From Rhodococcoides fascians A44A (GTDB taxonomy: Bacteria > Actinomycetota > Actinomycetes > Mycobacteriales > Mycobacteriaceae): a stretch of 64,000 nt of DNA. The position numbers and the translations under genes are program-made. Where the stretch lies: positions 283,490 to 347,489 of the forward strand of contig NZ_JMEX01000007.1 of the NCBI RefSeq assembly GCF_000760735.1. The letters are read 5' to 3'. Shown in pieces: positions 16,150 to 24,106 of this stretch. Within the stretch, counting starts at the first letter, position 1; the number at the start of each line of letters is the position of its first letter. The notes under the pieces are model-generated. The model worked only from the letters and a program-made list of their open reading frames with translations. It was not told where the DNA came from and searched no databases.

Positions 16150-17412
16150 TCAGTCCTCGATCTTCTCTCGCCCTCCGGTGATATCGGCGCGGTCGGCAGC
16201 AACCCGACCATGTTGCCAGCCACTGTGATTGGAGAAGCTGGTCTTCCTCGACTTCAGCTTCGGGAACATCTCGTCGAACAGCGCCGTGACGGCTCGGTCG
16301 CGTTCGGCGAAGACCGGGACCAGGGCGGTGCCGTAGTGTTCGCCGGCCTCGGTGCGAGCTCGGAGGAATGCCTCGGTGATGCGCTCCTCGACTCGCTCGG
16401 CATAGGCGAACAGGAACGACCGGCGAAAACCTCTGCCGCGCTTGCTCGGATCCACACCCACCGCGTCCAGTTCCATCGACGACTGCACCAACAACGACGT
16501 GTAGAGCAACTCGCACAAGTCGATATCGACGGGCATGCCTACCGCGGCGACGAGCTGAAAACTCCGGTAGTGAACGGTTCTGACGCCGTTGGGACGAGCG
16601 ACGGAGGAGAACAACCGCATCTTCGCATCGACGTAAGGGTTGTCGACGGTGAATCTTCTGACGGCGACACGGGTGTCGATGGGGTCGGACGACCGCGCGT
16701 CGACCATCGCGGTATCGATCGCGTAGCGCGTCATCAGTTCCTGCGCCTTGGCGGAGAACGATTCTCGTTCTCCCGAGAACGACGACGATTCCGCCTTGGC
16801 CAACAATCCGCGAATCTTGTTGAGCACTTTCTCGTCCGACCTGACGCGACCGGATGGCGACTTCTCACCCCAACGAGACGGCGGTGGCCCGGTCATTTCC
16901 AAGATGGGCAACCTGCGGACGGTGGCATTCAGGTGCAGGAAAGTGGTCCAGAACGCACGCGGCGTGACTCGGCGGTTGGTGCGGAGGCCGGCGAGCTCCG
17001 CACCTGGATCGACACCGAGCGTGCGCAATTGCCCGATCCACTCCTGGGGAGCACGCGAGAACGCATGACTGCGCCGTGCGTGCTCGCCGAGAAGAACCAC
17101 CAGCATCGGTGCGGCTGCCTTGTCCGCGCCCTGGCCGATGACGTGCACGAGTTCTGCAGGCATCCACCCACGCTCGAACGCCGTCTCCAGCAGCGACGCG
17201 GAGAACACCGAGCTCTCGATGCACAACCGGGTCGCCGAAAGCCGATTCTCGATGTACATGAGCCGACCGACGAAGGCGTGCAGTGCCGTCTCGTCCGTCA
17301 GCAGACTCGACGCCAGATCGATTCCGGCGGTCATCAGAGTGTGAATGTCGATATCGATGTTGCTGTGCCCGAGCCACCACTGCGGGGCGCGAGTCAGATC
17401 CGAAGTGCCCAT
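16150..17412 (-). CDS. DUF2786 domain protein
   Basis: A 420-residue protein. The DUF2786 motif lies in the middle (KIRGLLAKAESSSFSGERES, then FSAKAQELMTRYAID), a small helical unit of unknown function often found in phage or replication-related proteins. The C-terminal part (after about residue 250) is a mixed alpha/beta domain including ELLYTSLLVQSSMELDAVG. The N-terminal 180 residues are not recognised. It converges with the oxygenase gene, 3 bases between stops, and has no partner that reveals its role. Confidence 0.75.
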   Translation of the reverse strand: MGTSDLTRAPQWWLGHSNIDIDIHTLMTAGIDLASSLLTDETALHAFVGRLMYIENRLSATRLCIESSVFSASLLETAFERGWMPAELVHVIGQGADKAAAPMLVVLLGEHARRSHAFSRAPQEWIGQLRTLGVDPGAELAGLRTNRRVTPRAFWTTFLHLNATVRRLPILEMTGPPPSRWGEKSPSGRVRSDEKVLNKIRGLLAKAESSSFSGERESFSAKAQELMTRYAIDTAMVDARSSDPIDTRVAVRRFTVDNPYVDAKMRLFSSVARPNGVRTVHYRSFQLVAAVGMPVDIDLCELLYTSLLVQSSMELDAVGVDPSKRGRGFRRSFLFAYAERVEERITEAFLRARTEAGEHYGTALVPVFAERDRAVTALFDEMFPKLKSRKTSFSNHSGWQHGRVAADRADITGGREKIED

Positions 17413-17508
17413 GAATGTTCCCCTCGTCGAAAGAGTCGTCGACGCCAGTGAGGGGCTGGCAACGCTGTCGACGAAAGTTCTATCAGGGCACTACGACATC
17501 GAATCCAC

Positions 17509-19059
17509 TCACGTGCGACGGAGTCGCCACTGTCGGCGGGGTGGGGCTGCGACGCCGAGATCGGGGAGCAGTCCGTTGTTGAAGTCCTCGACCAGGTTCA
17601 GAACGGTCCCTTGCGCGCAGGACTTGTTGGTTCCGATGAATCCCGACGGTCCGCGCTTGATCCAGCCGGTCACGTAGGTTCCGGGAACGACCTCACCATC
17701 GGGGGAGTCGAGCACCCGGCCGTCGTCGTTGGGGATGATTCCGCGACGGTCGTCGAAGGGCACACCGGGAAGCGCGACGCCTCGGTAGCCGATCGAGGTG
17801 AGCACGAGTCCGGCGTCGACGGTTTCCTTCTCACCCGTCGCGACGCTGCGCACGCCTCCGTTTTCGTCCGTCTCGAGCGTCATCCGATCGAATTCGACTC
17901 CGGTGACCGAGGTTTCGCCGAGGATGCGGGTAGGGGAGAGCAGGTAGCGCAGCACGATGCGCCTGTTGTCGCCGCCGGGGGTGTCCTCGACGCGACGCAG
18001 CAACTGTAGCTTCTGCGCGACGGCGTGGGGAAGGTCGTCGGCGTCGGCCAGCGCGGCCGTGGTCGCATCGAGTTGGATCTCGTCGTGGTGCAGCGAGATG
18101 TCGATGCCCGGGGTCGAGAGGAGGCCGGCGAACTCGGGAACGGTGAACGCCGACTGCGCGACACCGCGTCGGCCCACGACGAGCACTTCCTCGATCTTGG
18201 ACTCACGCAGGGTCTTCACCACGTGATCCGGCACGTTGGTGCCCACGAGTCGCTCGGGATCGATGGTGAGAATGCGCGCGACGTCGAGAGCGACGTTGCC
18301 GTTGCCGACGATGACGGCGCGCTTGTGCGACAGGTCGTACCGGCGGTGCGAGTGGTCCGGGTGCCCGTTGTACCAGGCGACGAAGTCGGTAGCGGACGTC
18401 CGTCCCGGGAGGTCCGCGCCGTCGATCGTCAACTCGCGGTCGCGTGAGGCGCCTACGGCGTAGATCACCGCGTGGTGGGTCTCGAGCAGCTGGTCGTGGG
18501 TTATGTCCTTGCCGATCTCGGTATCGAGGTGGAACTCGAAACCGGACTGCGCGGCAATCTGGTCGAACAGACGCGACACCTGACGGGTCTTCTCGTGATC
18601 GGGTGCCACGCCGAGGCGAGCGAGACCGTGGGGCTGGGGGAGTCTGTCGTACACGTCGACCTTCACGCCGGGCTGCGTCAGCAACTCGTCTGCCGCGTAC
18701 ATGGCCGACGGGCCGGAGCCGACGATCGCCACACGGAGCGGCTCGCGTTCCTTGGTGACTGCTGGTGCAGGCGACACCGGGGCGAGGATCGGACGCGGCG
18801 GCCGTTCCTGCTTGTAGAAATCGGAGTTGATCGTGAGGAACGGAAGCTGACTCTCGGTGAGCTTCGACTTGGGAACGATCGCGTCGACGGGGCACGCCGA
18901 CACGCACGCCCCGCAGTCGACGCACGACGCCGGGTCGATGTGCAGCATCTCTGCCGTCAGGAAATCAGGCTCGTCGGGTGTCGGGTGAATGCAGTTGACG
19001 GGGCATGCGTAGACGCACGATGCGTCGCTGCAACACGATTGGGTGACAACGTGGGGCAT
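17509..19059 (-). CDS. fprB: Ferredoxin-fused NADPH:ferredoxin reductase, FprB type
   Basis: A 516-residue protein joining a 7Fe-type ferredoxin (residues about 1-70) to an FAD/NADPH ferredoxin reductase. Iron-sulfur Cys groups are visible as CCSDASCVYACPVNC and CVDCGACVSACPVDAI. The FAD motif is VAIVGSGPSAMYAADELL, the NADPH motif AVIVGNGNVALDVARIL, and the C-terminus has GWIKRGPSGFIGTNK. This is the architecture of mycobacterial FprB. It lies 61 bases downstream of an AurF-like diiron gene, the same pairing as Rv0885-Rv0886 in Mycobacterium tuberculosis, so it may supply electrons to that protein. Confidence 0.92.
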   Translation of the reverse strand: MPHVVTQSCCSDASCVYACPVNCIHPTPDEPDFLTAEMLHIDPASCVDCGACVSACPVDAIVPKSKLTESQLPFLTINSDFYKQERPPRPILAPVSPAPAVTKEREPLRVAIVGSGPSAMYAADELLTQPGVKVDVYDRLPQPHGLARLGVAPDHEKTRQVSRLFDQIAAQSGFEFHLDTEIGKDITHDQLLETHHAVIYAVGASRDRELTIDGADLPGRTSATDFVAWYNGHPDHSHRRYDLSHKRAVIVGNGNVALDVARILTIDPERLVGTNVPDHVVKTLRESKIEEVLVVGRRGVAQSAFTVPEFAGLLSTPGIDISLHHDEIQLDATTAALADADDLPHAVAQKLQLLRRVEDTPGGDNRRIVLRYLLSPTRILGETSVTGVEFDRMTLETDENGGVRSVATGEKETVDAGLVLTSIGYRGVALPGVPFDDRRGIIPNDDGRVLDSPDGEVVPGTYVTGWIKRGPSGFIGTNKSCAQGTVLNLVEDFNNGLLPDLGVAAPPRRQWRLRRT

Positions 19060-19120
19060 GAGTATTCCTGACGGCAGGCGCTGCTGTGGAGAGAACTGGC
19101 GCTGTGAAGGACGGGGAGAA

Positions 19121-20137
19121 TCAGGCGGCGAACTGGCTGGAGCTACGGTCCGGCTCGCTGCGGAAGCGCGAGGCCTTGCCGTCGATTCCGCACAGCTTCC
19201 ACATCAGCTTGGCCGGGCGGCTCATCATCTTGGTGTCCTTGGCGAGCATGCGCACGTCACCGAAGTAGTCCTGCAGCGTGTGCTGGGCTTCCTCGCTCTC
19301 CCAGAACAGGTCCTTCTTGACCGACGCCGGGATGTCGAACTTCTTCCAGAACCGCTTCGGGGGAATGACGATCGCGTCGCACAGCACCCGCATGACGATC
19401 GGGAAAGCGAGCGACAGGAAGAAGCGACCCACCTTGGACATCTTGGGTACGCGACGACGCAGCAGCTGGTGCGCGAAGGAGATGTGGCGTGCTTCCTCGG
19501 CAACGTGAATGGCCATGACGCCCTGCATGATCGGGTGGATTTCCTCGCCCGACCGCAGCACGCTCTTCTGGATGTGGTCGATCGGCTCCTCGCCTGCGAG
19601 GACGCCGACGAAGAACAGTTCGGGGGCGATCGACGCGAACAGCGGGATGATCGGCGACAGCATCTTCATCGGCCGACTCATGCCGGGTGCGTCGTTGTCG
19701 ACCCGGTTGACCATTTCCTGGAACATCAGCGTGTGGTTGCACTCTTCGATCGACTCGTGAGTGCAGTACCGCGCCTCGGCCGAACCGTTGGGCAGGGAGA
19801 AGACGTACTGCATCATCCCGCGAATGAGGATGTTCTCGAACTGCAGTCCGACCTTGGCCACGTTGGCTTGGCGCCACATGCCGATCGCGATCTGCTTGTC
19901 CTCCGGCAGAGCCTGGTACCAGGCGTGCCCACCGATCGGGTCGGTCTTGGTCGGGAGAATCCACCGGCGATCGTTCTCGGTCACCGCGAACTCGGGGGAC
20001 TCCCAGTCGATGTCCACGTACGGGTCGAAATGCTTGTGCACCGAGCCCTCGGACAGAAGGCGCAGAGTCTCGTTGTACTTCTCGGTCTCTGCGTCCGGGT
20101 CGATCGAGATCGTGCCGTCTTCTGACGTCAGTGTCAT
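19121..20137 (-). CDS. AurF-like diiron oxygenase family protein
   Basis: A 338-residue protein of the AurF (p-aminobenzoate N-oxygenase) family. Ferritin-like helices carry the expected carboxylate/His ligands: HESIEECNHTLMFQEM, FFVGVLAGEEPID and VMAIHVAEEARHISFAH. It probably activates oxygen at a diiron site, with electrons from the downstream FprB-type reductase; the substrate is unknown. An AT-rich leader precedes it (20138-20217) containing TTACT and AGTAA arms at 20201-20214, a possible regulator site. Confidence 0.82.
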   Translation of the reverse strand: MTLTSEDGTISIDPDAETEKYNETLRLLSEGSVHKHFDPYVDIDWESPEFAVTENDRRWILPTKTDPIGGHAWYQALPEDKQIAIGMWRQANVAKVGLQFENILIRGMMQYVFSLPNGSAEARYCTHESIEECNHTLMFQEMVNRVDNDAPGMSRPMKMLSPIIPLFASIAPELFFVGVLAGEEPIDHIQKSVLRSGEEIHPIMQGVMAIHVAEEARHISFAHQLLRRRVPKMSKVGRFFLSLAFPIVMRVLCDAIVIPPKRFWKKFDIPASVKKDLFWESEEAQHTLQDYFGDVRMLAKDTKMMSRPAKLMWKLCGIDGKASRFRSEPDRSSSQFAA

Positions 20138-20217
20138 CGCTTCCTCCTACATGGTGCGAACGTGTTTTTAATGTAACTCGTAGTATCAGCAAAATCCAGT
20201 TTACTAGCGAGTAACTT

Positions 20218-20799
20218 TCAAGAACGGGTTCGACCTGCAGTTATTCGGTCGACGGCCACGCCGATATCCACGGAATCTGTGTGTGACAGGGTGCTCGAAC
20301 TTGTCGCAGTGGCGATTTTGTGAAGGATCAGGCCGTCCAGGTAGTGGCACAGCGCGCGGGCGCACGACGCCGTGTCCTCGGTCGAGATGTGGATCAGAAC
20401 GCTCTCTGCCCACTCGACGATCCGGGCGCGGATCGCGCCGAGCCTTGTCGCCAACTCGGGATCCGCGGCCGCTGCGGCGAAGAGTGCGAATCGCGCGGTC
20501 GTATGCGTTCGCCGCGGGCCGATCGCGTCGTCCACGAATGCGACCAGCGCTGCCGTCAGTTCCCCACGAGACCGAGGTCGGGGTGTGGCGGACGCGTTCT
20601 CCCACGCCTCCCGGTCGAGTTCTTCGAGATGTTCGAGCACGCCTGCGATCAAGGCGGACCGAGTGCGGAAGTAGTTCGAGGTGGTCCCCGCCGGCACGCC
20701 TGCGCGAGCGTCGACCTTGCGATGCGTGAGGCCGTGGAGCCCGTGTTCGCCTACCTGTACGAGAGCTGCTGCGGCGGTGTGTCGACGCTGGGTGGTCAT
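20218..20799 (-). CDS. TetR-family transcriptional regulator
   Basis: A 193-residue TetR-type repressor. The N-terminal helix-turn-helix is LTHRKVDARAGVPAGTTSNYF; the rest is the variable ligand-binding helical domain. A minus-strand -10-like TATAGT (20810-20805) lies 5 bases before its ATG, so its mRNA may be leaderless. An inverted repeat (20814-20831) lies between it and the divergent flavin monooxygenase, which is the likely target together with itself. It also precedes the AurF-FprB pair in the same direction, so it might affect them too. Confidence 0.88.
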   Translation of the reverse strand: MTTQRRHTAAAALVQVGEHGLHGLTHRKVDARAGVPAGTTSNYFRTRSALIAGVLEHLEELDREAWENASATPRPRSRGELTAALVAFVDDAIGPRRTHTTARFALFAAAAADPELATRLGAIRARIVEWAESVLIHISTEDTASCARALCHYLDGLILHKIATATSSSTLSHTDSVDIGVAVDRITAGRTRS

Positions 20800-20813
20800 G
20801 GCTCACTATAAAA

Positions 20814-20831
20814 GTAGTGCCAGGGCACTAC
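20814..20831. promoter_or_regulatory. TetR-type operator
   Basis: GTAGTGCCAGGGCACTAC has perfect 8-base arms around AG. It sits next to the -10-like box of the TetR gene and 21 bases before the monooxygenase start, the standard position for a divergent TetR operator. A related half (GTAGTAGTG) follows a few bases later. Confidence 0.75.
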
Positions 20832-20852
20832 GATCGTAGTAGTGTCCGGAAC

Positions 20853-21863
20853 ATGAAGTCAGCGGTGATCGTCGGGGGTGGAATTGCAGGACTCGCCGCC
20901 GCGCCGATTCTGGTCGGCGCGGGGTGGGACGTCCGTGTGCTCGAGAAGTCGGACGAGGTGTCCGCGGGTGGTACGGCTCTGGGGATGTGGCCGGAAGCGC
21001 TGCGGGCCCTGGATGCAGTCGGGGTCGGCGACGCTGTTCGATCCGCGTCGGTCGAAGTGACCGGCGCGCGATTTCTACGCCCTGACGGTTCGTGCATCGC
21101 TCGTCTGGGCGCGAAGCATTCAGCTCGTCTCGTTCCTCGACCGGATCTTCTGGAAGCGTTGGCTGCGGCGAGTCCGACAGGTGTCGTGGAGTTCGGCCGC
21201 CGGGTCGAGGTGTTGTCCGACGTGTCCGAGTGCGACGTGATCATCGCCGCCGACGGGATCAACAGCGCCATCCGGTCGGAAGTCTTCGGGCCCGAGGGGA
21301 CGCCGATTCCGTTGGGCGCTGTTGCGTGGCGGGGGACCGTCGACGGCCCATGTGTGTCCATGACGGAGACGTGGGGCCGAGGCAAGCTGTTCGGAACGAC
21401 GCCCCACGACAGCCGTCGCACGAATTGGTTCGCGTCTGTGAGGCGAACGAAGCTGGGCGAGGGTGAGTCGATGGCGGAGCATTTCGCGTCGTGGCACGGC
21501 GGTGTGTCCGACGTGGTTGCGCGAATCGATCAGCAGCGCAGCGATTTCCGTGAGCTCGCGATGATCCCGTCGATGAAGTCGTGGGTGCGTGGCAATGTCG
21601 CGCTCGTCGGTGACGCCGCGCACGCAATGGCGCCCAATCTGGGCCGTGGTGCGTGTGAGTCCCTGCTGGATGCGGTCGCTCTGGCCTCTTCCCTCGTCGA
21701 GGAGGAGACGGTCGCCGGCGCTCTGCGTAGGTACGACGCTGCTCGACGCCGCCGGGCGTACCGGATCTCGCGCGCGTCGTCGTTGGCTGGTTCGTGCGCA
21801 ACTGCTCGTCGGTGGACGAGAGCGCGGGACCTGCTGGCGGGTGGTCTCGCGAGGATCGGGTGA
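20853..21863 (+). CDS. FAD-dependent monooxygenase (salicylate/p-hydroxybenzoate hydroxylase-like)
   Basis: A 336-residue flavoprotein hydroxylase of the PHBH-like class, which uses NAD(P)H and oxygen to hydroxylate aromatic or related compounds. FAD motifs are VIVGGGIAGLAAAPILVGAG at the start, DVIIAADGINSAIR in the middle (DG motif) and GDAAHAMAPNLGRGACES near residue 260 (GD motif). The ATG at 20853 is chosen; an in-frame GTG at 20817 lies inside the operator. Probably controlled by the divergent TetR protein. Confidence 0.85.
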   Translation: MKSAVIVGGGIAGLAAAPILVGAGWDVRVLEKSDEVSAGGTALGMWPEALRALDAVGVGDAVRSASVEVTGARFLRPDGSCIARLGAKHSARLVPRPDLLEALAAASPTGVVEFGRRVEVLSDVSECDVIIAADGINSAIRSEVFGPEGTPIPLGAVAWRGTVDGPCVSMTETWGRGKLFGTTPHDSRRTNWFASVRRTKLGEGESMAEHFASWHGGVSDVVARIDQQRSDFRELAMIPSMKSWVRGNVALVGDAAHAMAPNLGRGACESLLDAVALASSLVEEETVAGALRRYDAARRRRAYRISRASSLAGSCATARRWTRARDLLAGGLARIG

Positions 21864-21867
21864 GCTG

Positions 21868-21904
21868 TTGCAGTTTAGCTCAAATATGCGCTAATCTAAG
21901 CGCA
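21868..21904 (+). promoter_or_regulatory. Promoter and palindromic operator of the ADP-ribosylglycohydrolase operon
   Basis: TTGCAG (21868-21873), 18 bases and TAATCT (21892-21897) form the promoter. The dyad TGCGCTAA-TC-TAAGCGCA (21887-21904) has arms that match at 7 of 8 positions and covers the -10. The same TGCGCTAA word overlaps the -10 of the nearby Nudix regulator gene (24077-24087), suggesting a shared repressor. Confidence 0.65.
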
Positions 21905-21928
21905 CAAACGAGCTAAGGAGATTCGGCA

Positions 21929-22864
21929 GTGACATCGAATACCGGTCGAAGCGATCGCGCAGCCGGAGTGCTAATCGGTACGGCAACGGGGGATGCCCTC
22001 GGTGCCGGCTACGAGTTCACCCATCCAGCACCGGGCACAGTCGTCGACATGATCGGCGGCGGCCCGTTCGACTGGGCACCAGGTGAGTGGACCGACGACA
22101 CATCCATGGCTGTTGCAGTGGCCCTCGCAGCCCGCGATGCGAAACCAGGAGAGGGCGCCGGACTCGATGCCGTGGCCGCCAATTTCGTCGCCTGGTACGA
22201 CACCGATCCGGCCGACATCGGACATCAGACGCGGTCGGTACTCGGGTACCGAAGCGAATCCGCCGCGGACATGACACGTCGAGCGGGAGCTCTCACCGGC
22301 CGCACGGGAGGAAACGGTTCGCTGATGCGCACGGCCCCCGTCGCGCTCGCGTACCTGAACGACACCACCGACGACCTGATGAACGCAGCCCGATCGATCA
22401 GTGAACTCACGCATTCCGATCCGCGGGCAGGCGAGGCGTGCCAGCTCTGGACGTTCGCGATCGCACACGCCGTCCGGCACGGAGACTTCGACGGCGTGCG
22501 CGGATGGCTGGACGTCGCCGGACACGCGGCCGACTTCTGGGCGCCACTGCTCGACGAGGCCGAGAACGGGAGCCCGACGGACTTCCCGAACAACGGGTGG
22601 GTCGTCCACGCGCTGCAGACGGCATGGTGGGCAGTAACGAAAGCCGAGCAGGTAGGACCGAAACACCTGGTGAGAACGCTCGAGCTCTGTGTTCTCGCGG
22701 GCGGTGACACCGACACCACTGCGGCGATCGCCGGAGGACTCGTCGGAGCCCGTTGGGGTGCATCGGCTGTTCCGGAGAAGTGGCAGATGATGCTGCACGG
22801 GTACCCGAACCTGACGGGCGGGGATCTCCTCACGCTTGCCGCCGAACTAACAGGAGGGGTCTGA
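21929..22864 (+). CDS. ADP-ribosylglycohydrolase family protein (DraG-like)
   Basis: A 311-residue enzyme of the DraG/ARH family, which removes ADP-ribose from proteins, nucleic acids or small adducts using a dinuclear magnesium site. Signature segments are GVLIGTATGDALGAGYEF, WTDDTSMAVAVA (metal ligands TDD) and GGDTDTTAAIAGGLVGARWG (second metal motif). AAGGAG lies 8 bases before the GTG start. It is followed after 1 base by a macro-domain gene; together they would release and process ADP-ribose. A Nudix regulator of the NrtR type lies just downstream on the other strand. Confidence 0.92.
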   Translation: MTSNTGRSDRAAGVLIGTATGDALGAGYEFTHPAPGTVVDMIGGGPFDWAPGEWTDDTSMAVAVALAARDAKPGEGAGLDAVAANFVAWYDTDPADIGHQTRSVLGYRSESAADMTRRAGALTGRTGGNGSLMRTAPVALAYLNDTTDDLMNAARSISELTHSDPRAGEACQLWTFAIAHAVRHGDFDGVRGWLDVAGHAADFWAPLLDEAENGSPTDFPNNGWVVHALQTAWWAVTKAEQVGPKHLVRTLELCVLAGGDTDTTAAIAGGLVGARWGASAVPEKWQMMLHGYPNLTGGDLLTLAAELTGGV

Positions 22865-22865
22865 C

Positions 22866-23375
22866 ATGGCCATCATCGACGTCGTTCGCGGCGACATCAC
22901 CACGCTACGGGTCGACGCGATCGTCAACGCGGCCAATTCGACGCTTCTGGGAGGAGGGGGTGTCGACGGCGCGATCCACCGAGCAGGAGGGCCCGACATC
23001 CTCGCAGCGTGCAAGGAGCTGCGCCGCACGAGCCTGCCCGACGGCTTGGCCGCGGGCGCTGCCGTCGCGACCACCGGAGGCCGATTGCCGTCTCGGTGGG
23101 TGATTCACACTGTCGGACCACGGTATTCGGCACACGAGGATCGATCGGCAATCCTGCGATCGGCATACGTGCGCAGTTTGGCCGTCGCAGATTCGCTCGG
23201 CGCGTCGACGGTGGCGTTTCCGCTCGTGTCGGGCGGGTCGTACGGATGGCCGGTGGACGATGCAGTAGCGCAGCAGGTCGCCGCCGTCACGGGCGCTCGA
23301 ACGTCCGTGGACGTGGTGACGCTCGTCGCCTTCAGCGACAGCATTGCGCGAACGACGACGCGTCTGCTGGGCTGA
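22866..23375 (+). CDS. Macro-domain protein (O-acetyl-ADP-ribose deacetylase-like)
   Basis: A 169-residue macro domain that binds ADP-ribose and probably hydrolyses ADP-ribose esters. The family motifs are all present: VDAIVNAANSTLLGGGGVDGAIHRAGG (catalytic Asn and Asp region; only part quoted in motif terms), WVIHTVGP and VAFPLVSGGSYGWP. One base separates it from the glycohydrolase gene and a good AGGAGG-like site lies inside that gene's end, so the two are cotranscribed. It converges with the Nudix regulator gene. Confidence 0.93.
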   Translation: MAIIDVVRGDITTLRVDAIVNAANSTLLGGGGVDGAIHRAGGPDILAACKELRRTSLPDGLAAGAAVATTGGRLPSRWVIHTVGPRYSAHEDRSAILRSAYVRSLAVADSLGASTVAFPLVSGGSYGWPVDDAVAQQVAAVTGARTSVDVVTLVAFSDSIARTTTRLLG

Positions 23376-23401
23376 TTCAGCGGACAGGCCGCATCCTGCG
23401 G

Positions 23402-24070
23402 CTAGGACCGCAACAGCGCGGACGCCGTTTCCGGCAGGACCGCGCCGACCTTCCGTCGATACAGTTCTGCCGGACGGCCACCCGCCGCGACGGACGTCGC
23501 ACCGGTCCCGTCGAGGGCCGGTGACACGTGGCGTCTGAACGTGTCCTTCGGGAATCGATTCCCGAACACCACCTCGTACAACTGCTTCAGCTCGAGCAGC
23601 GTGAACTCCTCACCGAGCAGAAGCGACGGATCGATGTTCGACGCATACCGCCGGCGCAGGTCCTCGACGGCGAGAACGACCATGTCGCTGTGGTCGAACG
23701 CCAACGGCTGTGATGGCCGATCATCCTCGATGCGAACCACTTTCACACCGATGGGTAGCGAGCCGTACGGAACTGCAGCGCCGTGCGCCATCGACAGGAC
23801 CCAACCGCGGTCGTCGCGGTCGGGGGCGTCGAACATGCCGATCTGGTGAAACTGCAGTGCCGTGATACCGGCCTTCGATTGCAGCACTCGATGCGCTGCA
23901 TCGGACAGGCGTTCACCGGGATGAAGGAAGGTACCGGGCAGTGCAAGGCCACGAGGTGAGTCGACGGTGACCACGAACAAGGCGGACTCGTGCACGGTCA
24001 GCACTGCGACGTCGACGGCTACCGACGGACGTGGGTAATCCGTCAGTGTCGTGCCCGCGCCCTCGGTCAT
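23402..24070 (-). CDS. nrtR: NrtR-like Nudix-domain transcriptional regulator
   Basis: A 222-residue protein with an N-terminal Nudix domain and a C-terminal winged helix, the architecture of NrtR, which senses ADP-ribose or NAD-related ligands. The Nudix box is degenerate (LPGTFLHPGERLSDAAHRVL), as in regulators rather than active hydrolases. The wing is FTLLELKQLYEVVFGNRF, then FPKDTFRRHV. TGCGCTAA, shared with the operator of the convergent ADP-ribosylglycohydrolase/macro operon, overlaps its own -10. I infer that it represses both. The name is by architecture and context. Confidence 0.82.
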   Translation of the reverse strand: MTEGAGTTLTDYPRPSVAVDVAVLTVHESALFVVTVDSPRGLALPGTFLHPGERLSDAAHRVLQSKAGITALQFHQIGMFDAPDRDDRGWVLSMAHGAAVPYGSLPIGVKVVRIEDDRPSQPLAFDHSDMVVLAVEDLRRRYASNIDPSLLLGEEFTLLELKQLYEVVFGNRFPKDTFRRHVSPALDGTGATSVAAGGRPAELYRRKVGAVLPETASALLRS

Positions 24071-24076
24071 TCGTCG

Positions 24077-24106
24077 ATGTTAGCGCACCTACTGCTGTTA
24101 GCGCGC
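24077..24106 (-). promoter_or_regulatory. Putative NrtR autoregulatory site and -10
   Basis: On the minus strand TAACAT (24082-24077) lies 6 bases before the ATG and is preceded by TGCGC, forming the word TGCGCTAA that also covers the -10 of the glycohydrolase operon. A second half-match, GCGCGCTAAC (24106-24097), lies 18 bases further upstream. The mRNA is probably leaderless. Confidence 0.55.

Noticed and set aside
20201..20214. TTACT/AGTAA arms before the AurF-like gene as a defined operator
   Set aside because: Only 5-base arms in AT-rich sequence; mentioned with the gene but too weak to list.
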